From NCBI GenBank assembly GCA_018268015.1, contig JAFDXJ010000050.1:186001-250000 (forward strand): DNA of 64,000 nt. Reading direction: 5' to 3'. Of the stretch, positions 54,763-64,000 are shown piece after piece. Made by a program: the position numbers and the translations under genes. Source of the stretch: Bacteroidota bacterium. GTDB lineage: Bacteria; Bacteroidota; Bacteroidia; Chitinophagales; Chitinophagaceae. The stretch's first letter is position 1, and the number at the start of each line of letters is the position of its first letter. The notes beneath the pieces are model-generated. The model saw only the letters and a list, made by a program, of their open reading frames with translations. It had not been told where the DNA came from and searched no databases.

Positions 54763-55515
54763 TTAGAATAAAGCAAGCCAAATATTTCTTTGGCCCATAT
54801 TACCCCAATCTTTCATGGCACTTTGAAGTTGTCTGTATAATTCCTTATTCGATACTTTTTTTCCTTTTTGAGGTGCTTGTATAATCTCAGGTTTAATGCC
54901 GGTAACCTGTACACCGGTTGCAAACCAGGTGGCATGCATTCTTGGAATTACCATTCCCAGGATCATGCCGGGTAAGCCATGTATCGATTCCGGCCCTCCA
55001 GAAGGGATTATCTGGTCTGTATAAAATGCGATAATATAAATTGAATCCATGATAATCGTTTCCGCTCTATGACACTGAAATCCTGCAATTTCACGCATCT
55101 CGGAAGTCATTTTCCATTCAATATTTCTCAGGCTGTCAGTAACCAGGTATGTATTTTCATAAATATTTTTTTGGCTGGTCATTTGGCCATTAGTGAAATC
55201 ATCATATACTACATTATTTGTGGCAGTTCCCTGGAACCACTCCGGCATTTTCATTCCCGGAGTCGTTACGACTTTACCCGGTTTGTACAATGTTTTTGAT
55301 GTATCAAAGTATAGATCAAAATAGGTTGTATTATATTGAGGCATCATTTTTTTCATTTGTGCTATCCAGCTATTGCCATCAGAGCTGAAAGATTCTAATT
55401 CTTTGTACATATTTACTTTCTTTTCAAATTCAATCTTACCTGAACTGATAAAGATATTTTGTGCATGGGTAACAGATGCTGTCAAAAGAAAAATAAAACA
55501 GAGAAATTTATTCAT
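54763..55515 (-). CDS. GLPGLI-family exported protein
   Basis: A 250-residue exported protein, signal peptide cut near THAQ (residue 19). The family motif appears as HGLPGMILGM, a variant of GLPGLI, at about residue 184. Surrounding residues PEWFQGTATNNVVYDDFTNG and GFQCHRAETII are typical. The family is restricted to Bacteroidota, is often encoded beside a TonB-linked barrel as here, and has no established function; insertion or export of an outer-membrane component has been suggested by context only. It follows the barrel gene after 8 bp. Confidence 0.88.
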   Translation of the reverse strand: MNKFLCFIFLLTASVTHAQNIFISSGKIEFEKKVNMYKELESFSSDGNSWIAQMKKMMPQYNTTYFDLYFDTSKTLYKPGKVVTTPGMKMPEWFQGTATNNVVYDDFTNGQMTSQKNIYENTYLVTDSLRNIEWKMTSEMREIAGFQCHRAETIIMDSIYIIAFYTDQIIPSGGPESIHGLPGMILGMVIPRMHATWFATGVQVTGIKPEIIQAPQKGKKVSNKELYRQLQSAMKDWGNMGQRNIWLALF

Positions 55516-55523
55516 AGCAATAC

Positions 55524-58304
55524 TTATTGTGGATTAGAAGTGGCTGCGTTTTTTGAAATATTCCAAACAAAACTCAGGAGGAAATACCTGTTGATCGTTT
55601 GATAATTCGTTTCCTGAATGACGCTGCTGGAGATATATCTGTCGTAGCCTTTATTTTGATCAAGTATATCAAAAGCACTTAATTTAATAAGCCCCTTATC
55701 ATTTTTAAATAGTTTTTTTCCTATAAAGGCATCCCATTGTATAACGTTGTTATTGTCTGCAAAAAGATCTGTTTTTTGGCGGAAGTTTGCATTAACAGAA
55801 GTATTAAATTCAAATCGCTTGGGGAGTGTAAGGTCGAGGCTCAAATAATGTTCTTGAGTCCAGTAATTGGTTTCTACGGAAGAATTAATGGAAGACTTTG
55901 ATTGGTTGTAGTTCAAATTAAAACTATAATACAAATCATATTTTTTTTCTTTCTCTTTAGAGAAACCTAGTCTAAAACCATAATTATTATTGTTAGTCGT
56001 ATTCTTCATATTATTGATAAAGTTTGTATAACGACTTCCATTCATATTGACACCGGCATGAAGATTCATGTCCAGTTTTTTTAATTTCATATTGTAATTA
56101 AAATCCGAATTATAATTATAATTTCCATTACTATTGATATATTGATTCACTGTTTTCCCGGAAGAATAATCAACTACTGAAGACGATACAATGGCATTAT
56201 CCGTTGTAGAAAAATTACTGAAAAAGAAAAAGCCGCGCTGAGAAAAAACCTTATAACTATTTGCAAATATCCTGATTGAATGGGTGAATGCCTGCTTTAA
56301 TAAAGGGTTCCCAATCGTAATATTCAAAGGGTTTGAATTGTCCTGTACTGGCTGAATCTGTTGAATAGAGGGCTGAACCGTACTTCCTGAGTAATTAATG
56401 GACATCCTTGTACTGCTATTAAATTTATAATTAATAAAGGCACGAGGGAAAAAATTGGTATAATCTCTTTTCAAAACCTGGTTCAATAGAATATCTGTTT
56501 GCACAAAATGAGATCGTGCCATGTCAGTACCCGCAAAGGCAGATAATTTCTTTCCATTATAATTAAATCCGGCACCTGCTGTATTGGTGAGTACATCAAA
56601 ATTATAATGATTACTAAAAGTGTCATTGAGCGTGGCATATTTGCCTGCACTATCCTTATCATAGGATAATTTTTCTGAATTGCTGCTACTTTTACGTAGG
56701 GCATAATTCAAAGAAAGAAAAACTGAATTGGTTATGGGTGTTGTAAAAACCAATTTGCCATTCAACATGGAGGTTCGTGTATCAGTAATTTTTTTCTGAT
56801 CAGTAATGCCTTGTTGATAGTTGCCTGATTGGGTAAGGCTGTCAATGAGCGAATACAGGTATCCATCTGTATTACTGTTGCTATATTGTTCATCAAAATT
56901 GAAAGATAAAGTTTGCCCGGCTTTTTTAAATTTTTTGCGCAATAAAACTGTTGAGTTAATGGTATTCTTATTTCCCGTATAGCTACTGCTGCGTTGATTG
57001 GTATTGGCTAAGACTCCTGCATCATTGACGGTTGAGCTATTGTTGATACTGCTTCCGCTATTGACACCGGTGGTTCCATTGGCAGTTATTTTTATTGAGG
57101 TAAGGCTATCAAATTGCCATTCGTAATTTCCATTTATAGCATTCCGGTCCTTACTTGTAAAATTATTTCCAAATTCCTTTGTGGTGAAAACATTCCCGGG
57201 TATTAATGATTGTGAAATGGTAGAGCCACTGCCTTCTGTATTTAATTTATTATAAGTATAGCTGCCATTTAAAGATTGTTTGGCATCATCAAACTTATTG
57301 GAAAAATTTAATCCGGCAGCCCAGCTTTTGGGCAATCCCTCTCCATAAAAATTGGAACCTCCGAAATCATCGCCTCCTGAAAAAGATACAATCATCCCAG
57401 CGAAATCGCCCATCATTGCACCATTATCGCCGCTTCCATATTGATTGCGCTCATCCCAACTCAACCCGGTTTTTCCCGTACTACTCATAATTCCGTAAAC
57501 GGACACTTTGCTTTGCCCTTTAAAATTATTAAACATGGCGCTATTACTCCATTTATCATCTAAACCACCACCTAATTCCAATTTTCCGAAATAACCTTTC
57601 TTCTTATCTTCTTTCAGAGTAAGATTGATGGTTTTTGTTTTTTCTCCATCATCAATACCTGTAAATGCAGCCTGGTCGCTTTTTTTATCAAAAACCTGCA
57701 CTTTATCGATGGCATCCGCTTGAAGGTTTTTAGTAGCGACAGTTGGATCATTACCAAAAAATTCTTCCCCATCTACCATTACTTTCTTTACTGTTTCACC
57801 CATAGCGGTGATATTTCCATCTTTATCAACCTGAATTCCGGGTAATTTTTTCAGCAACTCTTCTACATTTGCGCCTTCACGTACTTTAAAACTATCAGCT
57901 TTAAATTCTGTTGTATCTCCTTTAATGCGTATAGCGCCTTGTTGATTAATAATGACTTCTTTGAGTAAATGTTCTCTTGTAAACATAGCAAAAGAACCCA
58001 GATCATTCGTTATTCCATTTACTAAATGCACAGTATCTAAAAAGTCTGCATAGCCCGGATAAGTAAGATAAATAAGATACTTACCGGGATCCATCTTTTG
58101 AAGCATAAAATTTCCCTGTTGGTCAGTCCTGGTAAACTTATATAAAACCGAATCTTTACTGCGTAAAAATGAAACTGAAGTATTCACCAGGTTTTCATTA
58201 CTGGAGGTATCACTGATATGCCCTTTTACTGAAACTGATTGAGAGAAAATGGAAGTGTAAATAAAAAATGTGGCAAACAATATAATAATATATTTCATAA
58301 GCAA
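55524..58304 (-). CDS. Outer-membrane beta-barrel protein with regulatory and plug domains (TonB-dependent type)
   Basis: A 926-residue protein. After a signal peptide comes a carboxypeptidase-regulatory-like domain (VSVKGHISDTSSNENLVNTS, about residues 24-105), a plug-like region with VEELLKKLPGIQVDKDGNI and VMVDGEEFFGNDPTVATKN, and a long barrel of the OMP_b-brl_3 type ending YFLLSFVWNISK. No classical TonB box is obvious. A second ATG two codons in (58298) may be the true start. It is followed by its probable partner, the GLPGLI gene. The ligand is unknown. Confidence 0.87.
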   Translation of the reverse strand: MLMKYIIILFATFFIYTSIFSQSVSVKGHISDTSSNENLVNTSVSFLRSKDSVLYKFTRTDQQGNFMLQKMDPGKYLIYLTYPGYADFLDTVHLVNGITNDLGSFAMFTREHLLKEVIINQQGAIRIKGDTTEFKADSFKVREGANVEELLKKLPGIQVDKDGNITAMGETVKKVMVDGEEFFGNDPTVATKNLQADAIDKVQVFDKKSDQAAFTGIDDGEKTKTINLTLKEDKKKGYFGKLELGGGLDDKWSNSAMFNNFKGQSKVSVYGIMSSTGKTGLSWDERNQYGSGDNGAMMGDFAGMIVSFSGGDDFGGSNFYGEGLPKSWAAGLNFSNKFDDAKQSLNGSYTYNKLNTEGSGSTISQSLIPGNVFTTKEFGNNFTSKDRNAINGNYEWQFDSLTSIKITANGTTGVNSGSSINNSSTVNDAGVLANTNQRSSSYTGNKNTINSTVLLRKKFKKAGQTLSFNFDEQYSNSNTDGYLYSLIDSLTQSGNYQQGITDQKKITDTRTSMLNGKLVFTTPITNSVFLSLNYALRKSSSNSEKLSYDKDSAGKYATLNDTFSNHYNFDVLTNTAGAGFNYNGKKLSAFAGTDMARSHFVQTDILLNQVLKRDYTNFFPRAFINYKFNSSTRMSINYSGSTVQPSIQQIQPVQDNSNPLNITIGNPLLKQAFTHSIRIFANSYKVFSQRGFFFFSNFSTTDNAIVSSSVVDYSSGKTVNQYINSNGNYNYNSDFNYNMKLKKLDMNLHAGVNMNGSRYTNFINNMKNTTNNNNYGFRLGFSKEKEKKYDLYYSFNLNYNQSKSSINSSVETNYWTQEHYLSLDLTLPKRFEFNTSVNANFRQKTDLFADNNNVIQWDAFIGKKLFKNDKGLIKLSAFDILDQNKGYDRYISSSVIQETNYQTINRYFLLSFVWNISKNAATSNPQ

Positions 58305-58418
58305 TTGATCTAAGATAACTTTCGTATATGCAAATATTCATAAAGAAATAAAAAGAATATCGAAAAGGGTTCATAATTTTACGTTAATGGTAAGTATGAA
58401 TTTTAAACGGATATTGTT

Positions 58419-60476
58419 ATGACAAGAAAGCAAGCATCCAAAAAAAATCCGGCTAAAAAAAAGGAAAAAAAGCTCATCAAATCACCAGCTATCAAAACGC
58501 CTGATACCTCCTTACTTGTCTGGGAGCATTCATTATTTACTGAAGAAGATATTAAAAATTTTCAGGATGGTACCCATTGCAAATTATATGAACTTTTTGG
58601 CAATAAGCAATTAACCATAGAAAATACTACAGGCACTTATTTTGCCGTATGGGCTCCAAATGCAACAGCAGTTCATGTAACAGGAAATTTTAATCAATGG
58701 GATGGCAGTATTCATTTGCTCCATGTGCGACCGGATAAATCCGGGATTTGGGAAGGTTTTATTCCGGGTATTCAAGCCGGAGAAGCCTATAAATACCACA
58801 TAACCGGCTTAAAAGGAATGGCCTTAGATAAAGGAGATCCCTTTGCACATTTTTGGGAAAAGCCACCTTATACTTCATCGCTCACCTGGGGCACTTACTA
58901 CGAATGGGAAGATAAAGAGTGGATGAAAAAAAGAAATGAAATTAATAATCTGAATGCGCCCATTTCAATTTATGAAATGCATTTGGCCAGTTGGATGAGA
59001 CCGGATAAAAGTAACCCGGAACTTTATAACAGCTATGAACAAATTACGGAAAAGCTGGTGCCTTATATCAGAGAAATGGGTTTTACACATGTAGAGTTTA
59101 TGCCGGTAATGGAATATCCCTATGATGGAAGTTGGGGCTACCAGGGTATTGGCTATTATGCACCCACAAGCCGTTACGGCAATCCACAGGATTTTGCTAA
59201 AATGATTGATACGCTACATCGTGAAAATATTGGCGTCATTCTCGACTGGGTACCTTCTCATTTCCCCTCAGATGCGCATGGATTATATATGTTTGATGGT
59301 TCCTGTGTATATGAATATGATGATATCAATAAAGGTTATCATCCGGATTGGACAAGTTATATTTTTAATTATGGCAGGGGAGAGGTAAAAAGTTTTCTTA
59401 TTAGCAGTGCGTATTTTTGGTGTGATCGTTTTCATGCAGATGGCTTAAGAGTAGATGCCGTAAGCTCCATGCTTAGATTAGATTATAGCAGAAACGCCGG
59501 GCAGTGGAAACCCAATAAGTATGGTGGGAATGGTAACCTCGAAGCAATTGATTTTGTAAAAGAATTAAATGAAACCATGTACCGGGATTTTCCCGATATT
59601 CAAATGATTGCAGAAGAATCTACCGACTGGCCAAAGATCAGTAAACCTACTTATGATGATGGTATTGGCTTCGGTATGAAATGGATGATGGGATGGATGC
59701 ATGACACCCTGCGTTACTTTAAAAGAGATCCGATCTTCAGGCAATTTTATCAGGATGACCTCACTTTTTCCATGATGTATTTTTATGGCGAGAATTTTAT
59801 GTTGCCTTTTTCACATGATGAAGTAGTACATGGGAAAAGCCCGATGATTTATAAAATGCCGGGAAATGATTTCCAAAAATTCTGCAACCTAAGGCTCTTG
59901 TATGCTTACTTTTTTACCCATCCGGGTACAAAATTGTTATTTATGGGAGATGAATTTGGAGCGACGAATGAATGGAATTATAAATCGGAATTGCAATGGG
60001 ATTTATTGGATCTGGTTAGCCATGGCGGCTTAAAATATTGTGTCCAAAAATTAAATGAATTATATCGAAATGAACCGGCATTATATGAAAAGCAATTTTA
60101 TCCCGAAGGATTTGAATGGATTGATATTTCTAAACCGGAAACCTGTGTTATCTCTTATCGGAGAAAAGGGGTCTTACCAGAAAATGATCTTGTCATCATT
60201 TTAAATCTGACGGAAACGATTCATGAAAATTGGATGCTACAATTAAGCGGTAAAAAGACCTGGAAAGAAATTTTTAACTCAGATAGTATTGAGTTTTGGG
60301 GCTCCGGTAAAATCACGAATAAGGATATCGAGGTAGTCCTCATAGATCCGGAAGTTTCAAATGCAACAACCGAAGAAGCGGAAAAGGTTGATGAAGAAAT
60401 TATTCAAGATAATAAGCAAGAAATATATAATGTAACAATCCATTTACCGGGCTTAAGCGCAATCATCCTTAAATAA
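58419..60476 (+). CDS. glgB: 1,4-alpha-glucan branching enzyme
   Basis: A 685-residue GH13 enzyme. A Lys-rich N-terminal stretch (residues 1-25) precedes a CBM48 domain (YFAVWAPNATAVHVTGNFNQW). The TIM barrel carries DWVPSHFPSDAHGL, the nucleophile Asp in FHADGLRVDAVSSM, the acid/base Glu in QMIAEESTDWP, and the third Asp in FSHDEVVHGKS. The C-terminal domain has an unusual acidic insert (TTEEAEKVDEEII). It makes alpha-1,6 branches in glycogen, completing the set with glgA and glgC, although two minus-strand genes lie between them. Confidence 0.95.
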   Translation: MTRKQASKKNPAKKKEKKLIKSPAIKTPDTSLLVWEHSLFTEEDIKNFQDGTHCKLYELFGNKQLTIENTTGTYFAVWAPNATAVHVTGNFNQWDGSIHLLHVRPDKSGIWEGFIPGIQAGEAYKYHITGLKGMALDKGDPFAHFWEKPPYTSSLTWGTYYEWEDKEWMKKRNEINNLNAPISIYEMHLASWMRPDKSNPELYNSYEQITEKLVPYIREMGFTHVEFMPVMEYPYDGSWGYQGIGYYAPTSRYGNPQDFAKMIDTLHRENIGVILDWVPSHFPSDAHGLYMFDGSCVYEYDDINKGYHPDWTSYIFNYGRGEVKSFLISSAYFWCDRFHADGLRVDAVSSMLRLDYSRNAGQWKPNKYGGNGNLEAIDFVKELNETMYRDFPDIQMIAEESTDWPKISKPTYDDGIGFGMKWMMGWMHDTLRYFKRDPIFRQFYQDDLTFSMMYFYGENFMLPFSHDEVVHGKSPMIYKMPGNDFQKFCNLRLLYAYFFTHPGTKLLFMGDEFGATNEWNYKSELQWDLLDLVSHGGLKYCVQKLNELYRNEPALYEKQFYPEGFEWIDISKPETCVISYRRKGVLPENDLVIILNLTETIHENWMLQLSGKKTWKEIFNSDSIEFWGSGKITNKDIEVVLIDPEVSNATTEEAEKVDEEIIQDNKQEIYNVTIHLPGLSAIILK

Positions 60477-60480
60477 GGAG

Positions 60481-60843
60481 TTATTGCTTCGCGTGGAGAA
60501 TTTCATGAAGCCTACACAATAGTCGATAAATTGTACCATCCATTACTTTCTTTTTGAAGTAATTTGAAAAAGACCGGTTGGTCCATAGATAAAAAGTGAG
60601 GTATTGTAAAATATCTTCAAGTGAAGCTTTGTCGGCAAATTCGGTAGGAGATACAGAATTTTTATGCTCATCCAAAAGTTTTGCATAATTGGTGTCGGCA
60701 AAATTATAACTGCAAAAATCGTTGAGGAAGAGTTCAATATTTTTATCCAATAATGGCTCATCCGGATGAATGGAAAAGACCTCTTTATAGGCTGAAATTT
60801 TATATAAGCCATCAAGCGTTTCATCTGTGATTTTGGATAACAT
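60481..60843 (-). CDS. Small helical protein of unknown function
   Basis: A 120-residue, mostly helical, soluble protein with no signal peptide. The start MLSKITDETLDGLYKISAYKE and the later LEDILQYLTFYLWTNRSF and IYRLLCRLHEILH suggest a helical bundle. I do not recognise a family. It converges on glgB with a 4-bp gap, and its coding frame is open without rare features. It is probably a real gene given its protein-like composition, but a chance frame cannot be ruled out. Confidence 0.6.
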   Translation of the reverse strand: MLSKITDETLDGLYKISAYKEVFSIHPDEPLLDKNIELFLNDFCSYNFADTNYAKLLDEHKNSVSPTEFADKASLEDILQYLTFYLWTNRSFSNYFKKKVMDGTIYRLLCRLHEILHAKQ

Positions 60844-60953
60844 ATTGGATAACTTATATATAAAATTAATTTCTATTTGACGTAGAATATCAATATTTCA
60901 TAATTTAAAAGCATTTTAATTTCTGGCTTAATTTTTCCTTAAAATCAAACGCG

Positions 60954-60961
60954 TATTTTTG
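60954..60961 (+). promoter_or_regulatory. Candidate -7 element before trhO
   Basis: TATTTTTG fits TAnnTTTG and ends 20 bp before the trhO ATG. No TTG is present at the normal distance upstream. Confidence 0.3.
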
Positions 60962-60981
60962 CATGTTGAAAATGTCGAAAT

Positions 60982-62034
60982 ATGGCCGTATTACACAATA
61001 AGGTATCAAACAAAGAATTAAAAGAGAAGATGATGACGGAAACAGAGCCTCGTAAAACATTTAGCTTTTACAGGTATTTTCCTATTGAAGAGCCATTGAT
61101 TTTTCGCGATGAGCTATATAGCTATTTATTCCAGTTGAATGTCTTTGGCAGAATTTACATAGCAACAGAAGGCATCAATGCCCAGGTGAGTGTACCTGAA
61201 AATAGGGTGGCGCATTTCAGGGATTATTTAAATAATTTACCCGGTATGAATAACCTTCGACTCAACCCGGCCATTCTTGATAATGGCAAATCGTTTTGGG
61301 TATTGAAGATAAAAGTGCGATCTAAAATTGTAGCAGATGGAATCACGGACAGCGCTTTTAATATGCAGCAGAAAGGCCGGTATGTAGATGCTAAAGGAAT
61401 GAATGAAATGTTGAATGATCCCGATACAATCATAGTGGATATGCGGAATCATTATGAATATGAAGTAGGCCATTTTATTAAAGCCAGGGAATTGCCTTCC
61501 GATACTTTCAGGGATCAATTGCCCATGGCAGTGGATATGTTGAAGGGAAATGAAGATAAAAATATTGTGATGTATTGTACCGGCGGTATCCGGTGTGAAA
61601 AAGCAAGTGCCTGGTTATTGCACAAAGGTTTTCGACATGTATTTCATTTAGATGGCGGGATTATTCAATATGCCCGGCAAGTGGAAGAAAACAACATGGA
61701 AAACAAATTCATTGGTAAAAATTTTGTTTTCGATAATCGTTTGGGAGAACGTGTGTCAAATGAAATAATTGCCCATTGTCATCAATGTGGCAAACCTTGT
61801 GATGATCATGTCAATTGTGCAAATGATGGTTGCCATTTATTATTTATTCAATGCAGTGAATGCGCGGAAAAGATGAATCACTGTTGCTCTGAAGAATGCA
61901 AAGAGATGTTATCCATGCCTGAAGAAAGACGTAAACAATTGCGTTCAGGGATTGATAAGGGTCAACATATTTTTAATAAAAGTAAAATGAGGCTTCGACC
62001 CAGACTCAATATATTGAATGAAAAGAAGGGCTGA
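60982..62034 (+). CDS. trhO: tRNA uridine(34) hydroxylase, rhodanese-like (YceA family)
   Basis: A 350-residue protein of the TrhO/YceA (UPF0176) family, which hydroxylates uridine 34 of certain tRNAs using oxygen. The N-terminal part includes [13 protein letters not shown] and [14 protein letters not shown]. The central rhodanese domain has [13 protein letters not shown] and the loop [16 protein letters not shown] with the catalytic Cys. The C-terminal part is Cys-rich ([12 protein letters not shown] and [12 protein letters not shown]) and probably binds metal. The start follows a short Lys-rich N-terminal extension. Confidence 0.94.
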   Translation: MAVLHNKVSNKELKEKMMTETEPRKTFSFYRYFPIEEPLIFRDELYSYLFQLNVFGRIYIATEGINAQVSVPENRVAHFRDYLNNLPGMNNLRLNPAILDNGKSFWVLKIKVRSKIVADGITDSAFNMQQKGRYVDAKGMNEMLNDPDTIIVDMRNHYEYEVGHFIKARELPSDTFRDQLPMAVDMLKGNEDKNIVMYCTGGIRCEKASAWLLHKGFRHVFHLDGGIIQYARQVEENNMENKFIGKNFVFDNRLGERVSNEIIAHCHQCGKPCDDHVNCANDGCHLLFIQCSECAEKMNHCCSEECKEMLSMPEERRKQLRSGIDKGQHIFNKSKMRLRPRLNILNEKKG

Positions 62035-62036
62035 TC

Positions 62037-62975
62037 TCAGGATGATATGATGCCCTGAAATTTGAGTTCTGTAATAATTTTCTCAAATAATATTTCATCA
62101 CTATTTGTTTCCGGATTGAATGTCTTACCTATTAAAGTTTCATACAATTCAATATATCTTTTTGAAATTGCATTGACCCATTCATCGCTCATTTCAGGTA
62201 CCTGTTGGCCGGGATGTCCCATAAAATTATTTTCGATGAGCCATTCCCTGACAAATTCTTTACTCAATTGTTTTTGTCTTTCACCATTTTGTTGCTTTAG
62301 ATCAAAATCTTTTGCATAAAAGTATCTGGAAGAATCCGGTGTATGGATTTCATCCATCAGAAATATTTCTTCGCCGATTTTTCCAAACTCATATTTTGTA
62401 TCAGCCAGGATCAGGCCGCGCGATGCAGCCAATTTTTTTCCTCTCTCAAACAATGCCAATGCAGTCTGGCTTAATTTTTCCCATTCCTCTTTTGTGGCCA
62501 GTCCCTGTTTAATGATTTCTTCTTTTGAAATATCCTCATCATGTCCTTCGGCGGCCTTTGTTGATGGTGTAATGATTGGGCTGGGGAAAAAATCATTTTC
62601 TTTCATATTTTCCGCCATTTCCGCTCCACATAATATTCTCTTGCCCTGTTGATAAGTTCTCCAGGCATGCCCGGTAAGATTCCCACGAACGACCATTTCT
62701 ATTTTAAAAGGAAGGCATTTTTTACCTAAGGAAACATTTGGAGCCGGAGCAGATACAAACCAGTTTTTGCAAATATCTTTTGTAGCTTCAAGCATATAGG
62801 CTGCTACCTGGTTGAGCGCCTGGCCTTTAAATGGTATGGTCCTTGGCAAAATAACATCAAAGGCAGAGATGCGGTCACTGGCAATCATTAATAACCAGTT
62901 TTGCTGGATGGTATAAACATCTCGAACTTTTCCTTTATAAAATCCAGTTTGCCCGGGGAATTCAAAATTTTTCAT
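62037..62975 (-). CDS. purC: Phosphoribosylaminoimidazole-succinocarboxamide synthase
   Basis: A 312-residue SAICAR synthetase, step of purine synthesis joining CAIR and aspartate with ATP. YKGKVRDVYTIQQNWLLM and ASDRISAFDVILPRTIPFKG are the nucleotide/substrate motifs, EMVVRGNLTGHAWR the central motif, and LADTKYEFG and DEIHTPDSSRYF the catalytic Mg region. Length matches the longer eukaryote-like branch rather than the 237-residue E. coli enzyme. It converges on trhO with a 2-bp gap. Confidence 0.96.
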   Translation of the reverse strand: MKNFEFPGQTGFYKGKVRDVYTIQQNWLLMIASDRISAFDVILPRTIPFKGQALNQVAAYMLEATKDICKNWFVSAPAPNVSLGKKCLPFKIEMVVRGNLTGHAWRTYQQGKRILCGAEMAENMKENDFFPSPIITPSTKAAEGHDEDISKEEIIKQGLATKEEWEKLSQTALALFERGKKLAASRGLILADTKYEFGKIGEEIFLMDEIHTPDSSRYFYAKDFDLKQQNGERQKQLSKEFVREWLIENNFMGHPGQQVPEMSDEWVNAISKRYIELYETLIGKTFNPETNSDEILFEKIITELKFQGIISS

Positions 62976-62979
62976 TTTT

Positions 62980-63008
62980 CAAACCTACATGAAATTTTTC
63001 ATTCCCAA
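62980..63008 (-). promoter_or_regulatory. Promoter of purC, possibly leaderless (minus strand)
   Basis: On the minus strand TTG (63008-63006), 18-bp spacer, TAGGTTTG (62987-62980), ending only 4 bases before the purC ATG. The spacer contains the near-palindrome ATGAAA-TT-TTTCAT. The transcript would begin at or next to the start codon. Confidence 0.5.
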
Positions 63009-63210
63009 AACCCTTCAGAAAAATGGTAAATTACCGCTTGTTAATAAGTAAAAATCATTAGGGAAAAAACGTATTAAAAATGCACCATGTCAGAGAGAAT
63101 GAAAATGAATAGCAATAATTAATCAACATTTTTTGTACATATTTTTTTTAAATTTTTTGGTTAAAAATTATTTAGTTACTATTGTTAAAATTTATAAAAA
63201 ACAATCCCTT

Positions 63211-64000
63211 ATGAGAAAAACTATTTTTACTAAAATGCTATTACTTTTTGGTAGCATGTTGTTTTTTTGCATGACGACTTATGCACAGACAACATCCGTA
63301 TCGGGAACAATAAAAAACAGTGAAACAAAAGAGACCCTGTCCGCTGTATCTGTTTTAATAAAGGGAACTTCGGTTGGAGCCTATACGGATGACCGGGGTG
63401 CATTCAAATTCACTACCAATCAAAAACCGCCATTCACTTTGGTCGTAAGTTCGATTGGGTATGTTGCAAAAGAAGTTCAATATACCGGTGGTGATTTAAG
63501 TATCGATTTAGAACCCTCTTATGCTCTTGGACAGGAGATTGTAATAGCCGCATCCCGTTTACCGGAGAGAATTCTGGAATCACCCGTTTCTATTGAAAGG
63601 GTTAATGCAACAACAATTCGTAATGCTCCAGGCGCGAATTATTATGATGCCTTAAAATATTTGAAAGGGGTCGATGTAACAACATCAAGTTATACATTTA
63701 AGACGATAAGTACAAGGGGTTTTAACGGAAGTGGAAACTTGCGTTTTAATCAATTAGTTGATGGAATGGATAATGGAGCACCTGCATTAAACTTTTCTGT
63801 GGGAAATGTAATTGGTATCACAGAACTGGATTTAGATAATATGGAATTACTATCTGGCGCTTCGTCTGCATTGTATGGCTCCGGCGGGATGAATGGTACT
63901 TTATTAATTACAAGTAAAGATCCATTTAAATATCAGGGTCTGAGTATATTATTGAAACAAGGTGCTATGCATTTTAATGATTATCGCCATGCAACTTCTC
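63211..64000 (+). CDS. TonB-dependent receptor, 3'-truncated by window end
   Basis: The frame from the ATG at 63211 stays open to the end of the window (263 codons). It begins with a signal peptide (cut near TYAQ, residue 29), then a carboxypeptidase-regulatory-like domain (SVSGTIKNSETKETLSAVSV, about 32-110) and a plug domain: PVSIERVNATTIRNAPG, YLKGVDVTTSSYT, STRGFNGSGNLRF and ELLSGASSALYGSGGMNGT. The last motif is the plug signature. This is a ligand-gated outer-membrane importer; the ligand cannot be told because the barrel is missing. The 235 bp upstream are AT-rich and hold no clear promoter. Confidence 0.92.
   Translation, partial: MRKTIFTKMLLLFGSMLFFCMTTYAQTTSVSGTIKNSETKETLSAVSVLIKGTSVGAYTDDRGAFKFTTNQKPPFTLVVSSIGYVAKEVQYTGGDLSIDLEPSYALGQEIVIAASRLPERILESPVSIERVNATTIRNAPGANYYDALKYLKGVDVTTSSYTFKTISTRGFNGSGNLRFNQLVDGMDNGAPALNFSVGNVIGITELDLDNMELLSGASSALYGSGGMNGTLLITSKDPFKYQGLSILLKQGAMHFNDYRHATS

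Noticed and set aside
55524-58304. Calling the barrel protein a siderophore receptor
   Set aside because: It lacks an obvious TonB box and no iron-related gene is near, so the ligand cannot be inferred.

Overview
The window is one continuous piece of an AT-rich chromosome from a Bacteroidota bacterium, most likely family Chitinophagaceae. The evidence is: promoters of the TTG-N18-20-TAnnTTTG type, a SpmA-SpmB fusion, a GLPGLI protein beside a carboxypeptidase-regulatory-domain outer-membrane barrel, a TonB-dependent receptor, a Porin_10-type protein, a short NuoG, and very weak ribosome binding sites. Almost all of it is housekeeping DNA. I see no insertion sequence, prophage, CRISPR array, tRNA or rRNA. 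The first and last genes are cut by the window ends.

Layout. 1-2.2 kb: end of a SpmA/SpmB fusion and an M23 peptidase. 2.2-5.85 kb: a divergent DNA-damage-type locus, with a UmuC polymerase and a 2H-fold protein on the minus strand and a UmuD-like protein and a PA0069/SplB-like radical SAM protein on the plus strand. They are separated by about 100 bp full of palindromes. 5.85-9.35 kb: a D-amino-acid-oxidase-like flavoprotein, a Rieske oxygenase and hisS. 9.6-12.6 kb: a small membrane protein, a PstS-like lipoprotein and a TPR protein, closed by a terminator. 12.6-26.0 kb: a complete 14-gene complex I operon, nuoA to nuoN, with a short nuoG. 26.1-34.7 kb: a MacB-type permease, aroQ, a MORN-like protein, a minus-strand group (SDF symporter, DedA, heptosyltransferase), an APC permease, a YebC regulator and a DCC protein. 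34.7-39.2 kb, minus strand: DUF1573-yajC, coaE-monooxygenase, a VOC protein, an NTF2-like lipoprotein and ahcY. 39.3-45.2 kb: envelope proteins, an M13 peptidase and rpmI-rplT. 45.2-50.9 kb: arginine decarboxylase, ychF, glutaryl-CoA dehydrogenase, aroK, a DUF423 protein and an aquaporin. 50.9-60.5 kb: glycogen metabolism (ROK kinase, glgA, glgC, glgB), interrupted by an outer-membrane barrel/GLPGLI pair. 60.5-64 kb: a small unknown gene, trhO, purC and the start of a TonB-dependent receptor.

The most unusual region is the divergent UmuC/UmuD locus. The polymerase keeps its catalytic acidic residues and a clamp-binding motif. The UmuD-like partner has lost both catalytic residues (Ser to Ala, Lys to Arg), so it should be unable to cleave itself. 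The gene just upstream of umuC encodes a 2H-phosphoesterase-fold protein in which both HxT motifs are degraded. The partner of umuD is a COG1533-type radical SAM protein, the group that includes spore photoproduct lyase. Together they look like a mutagenesis or repair cassette built on non-catalytic partner proteins.

Other points of interest are a promoter plus two-hairpin leader before rpmI-rplT, two genes whose -7 elements lie so close to the start codon that the transcripts may be leaderless, and a ROK kinase without the family's zinc cysteines.
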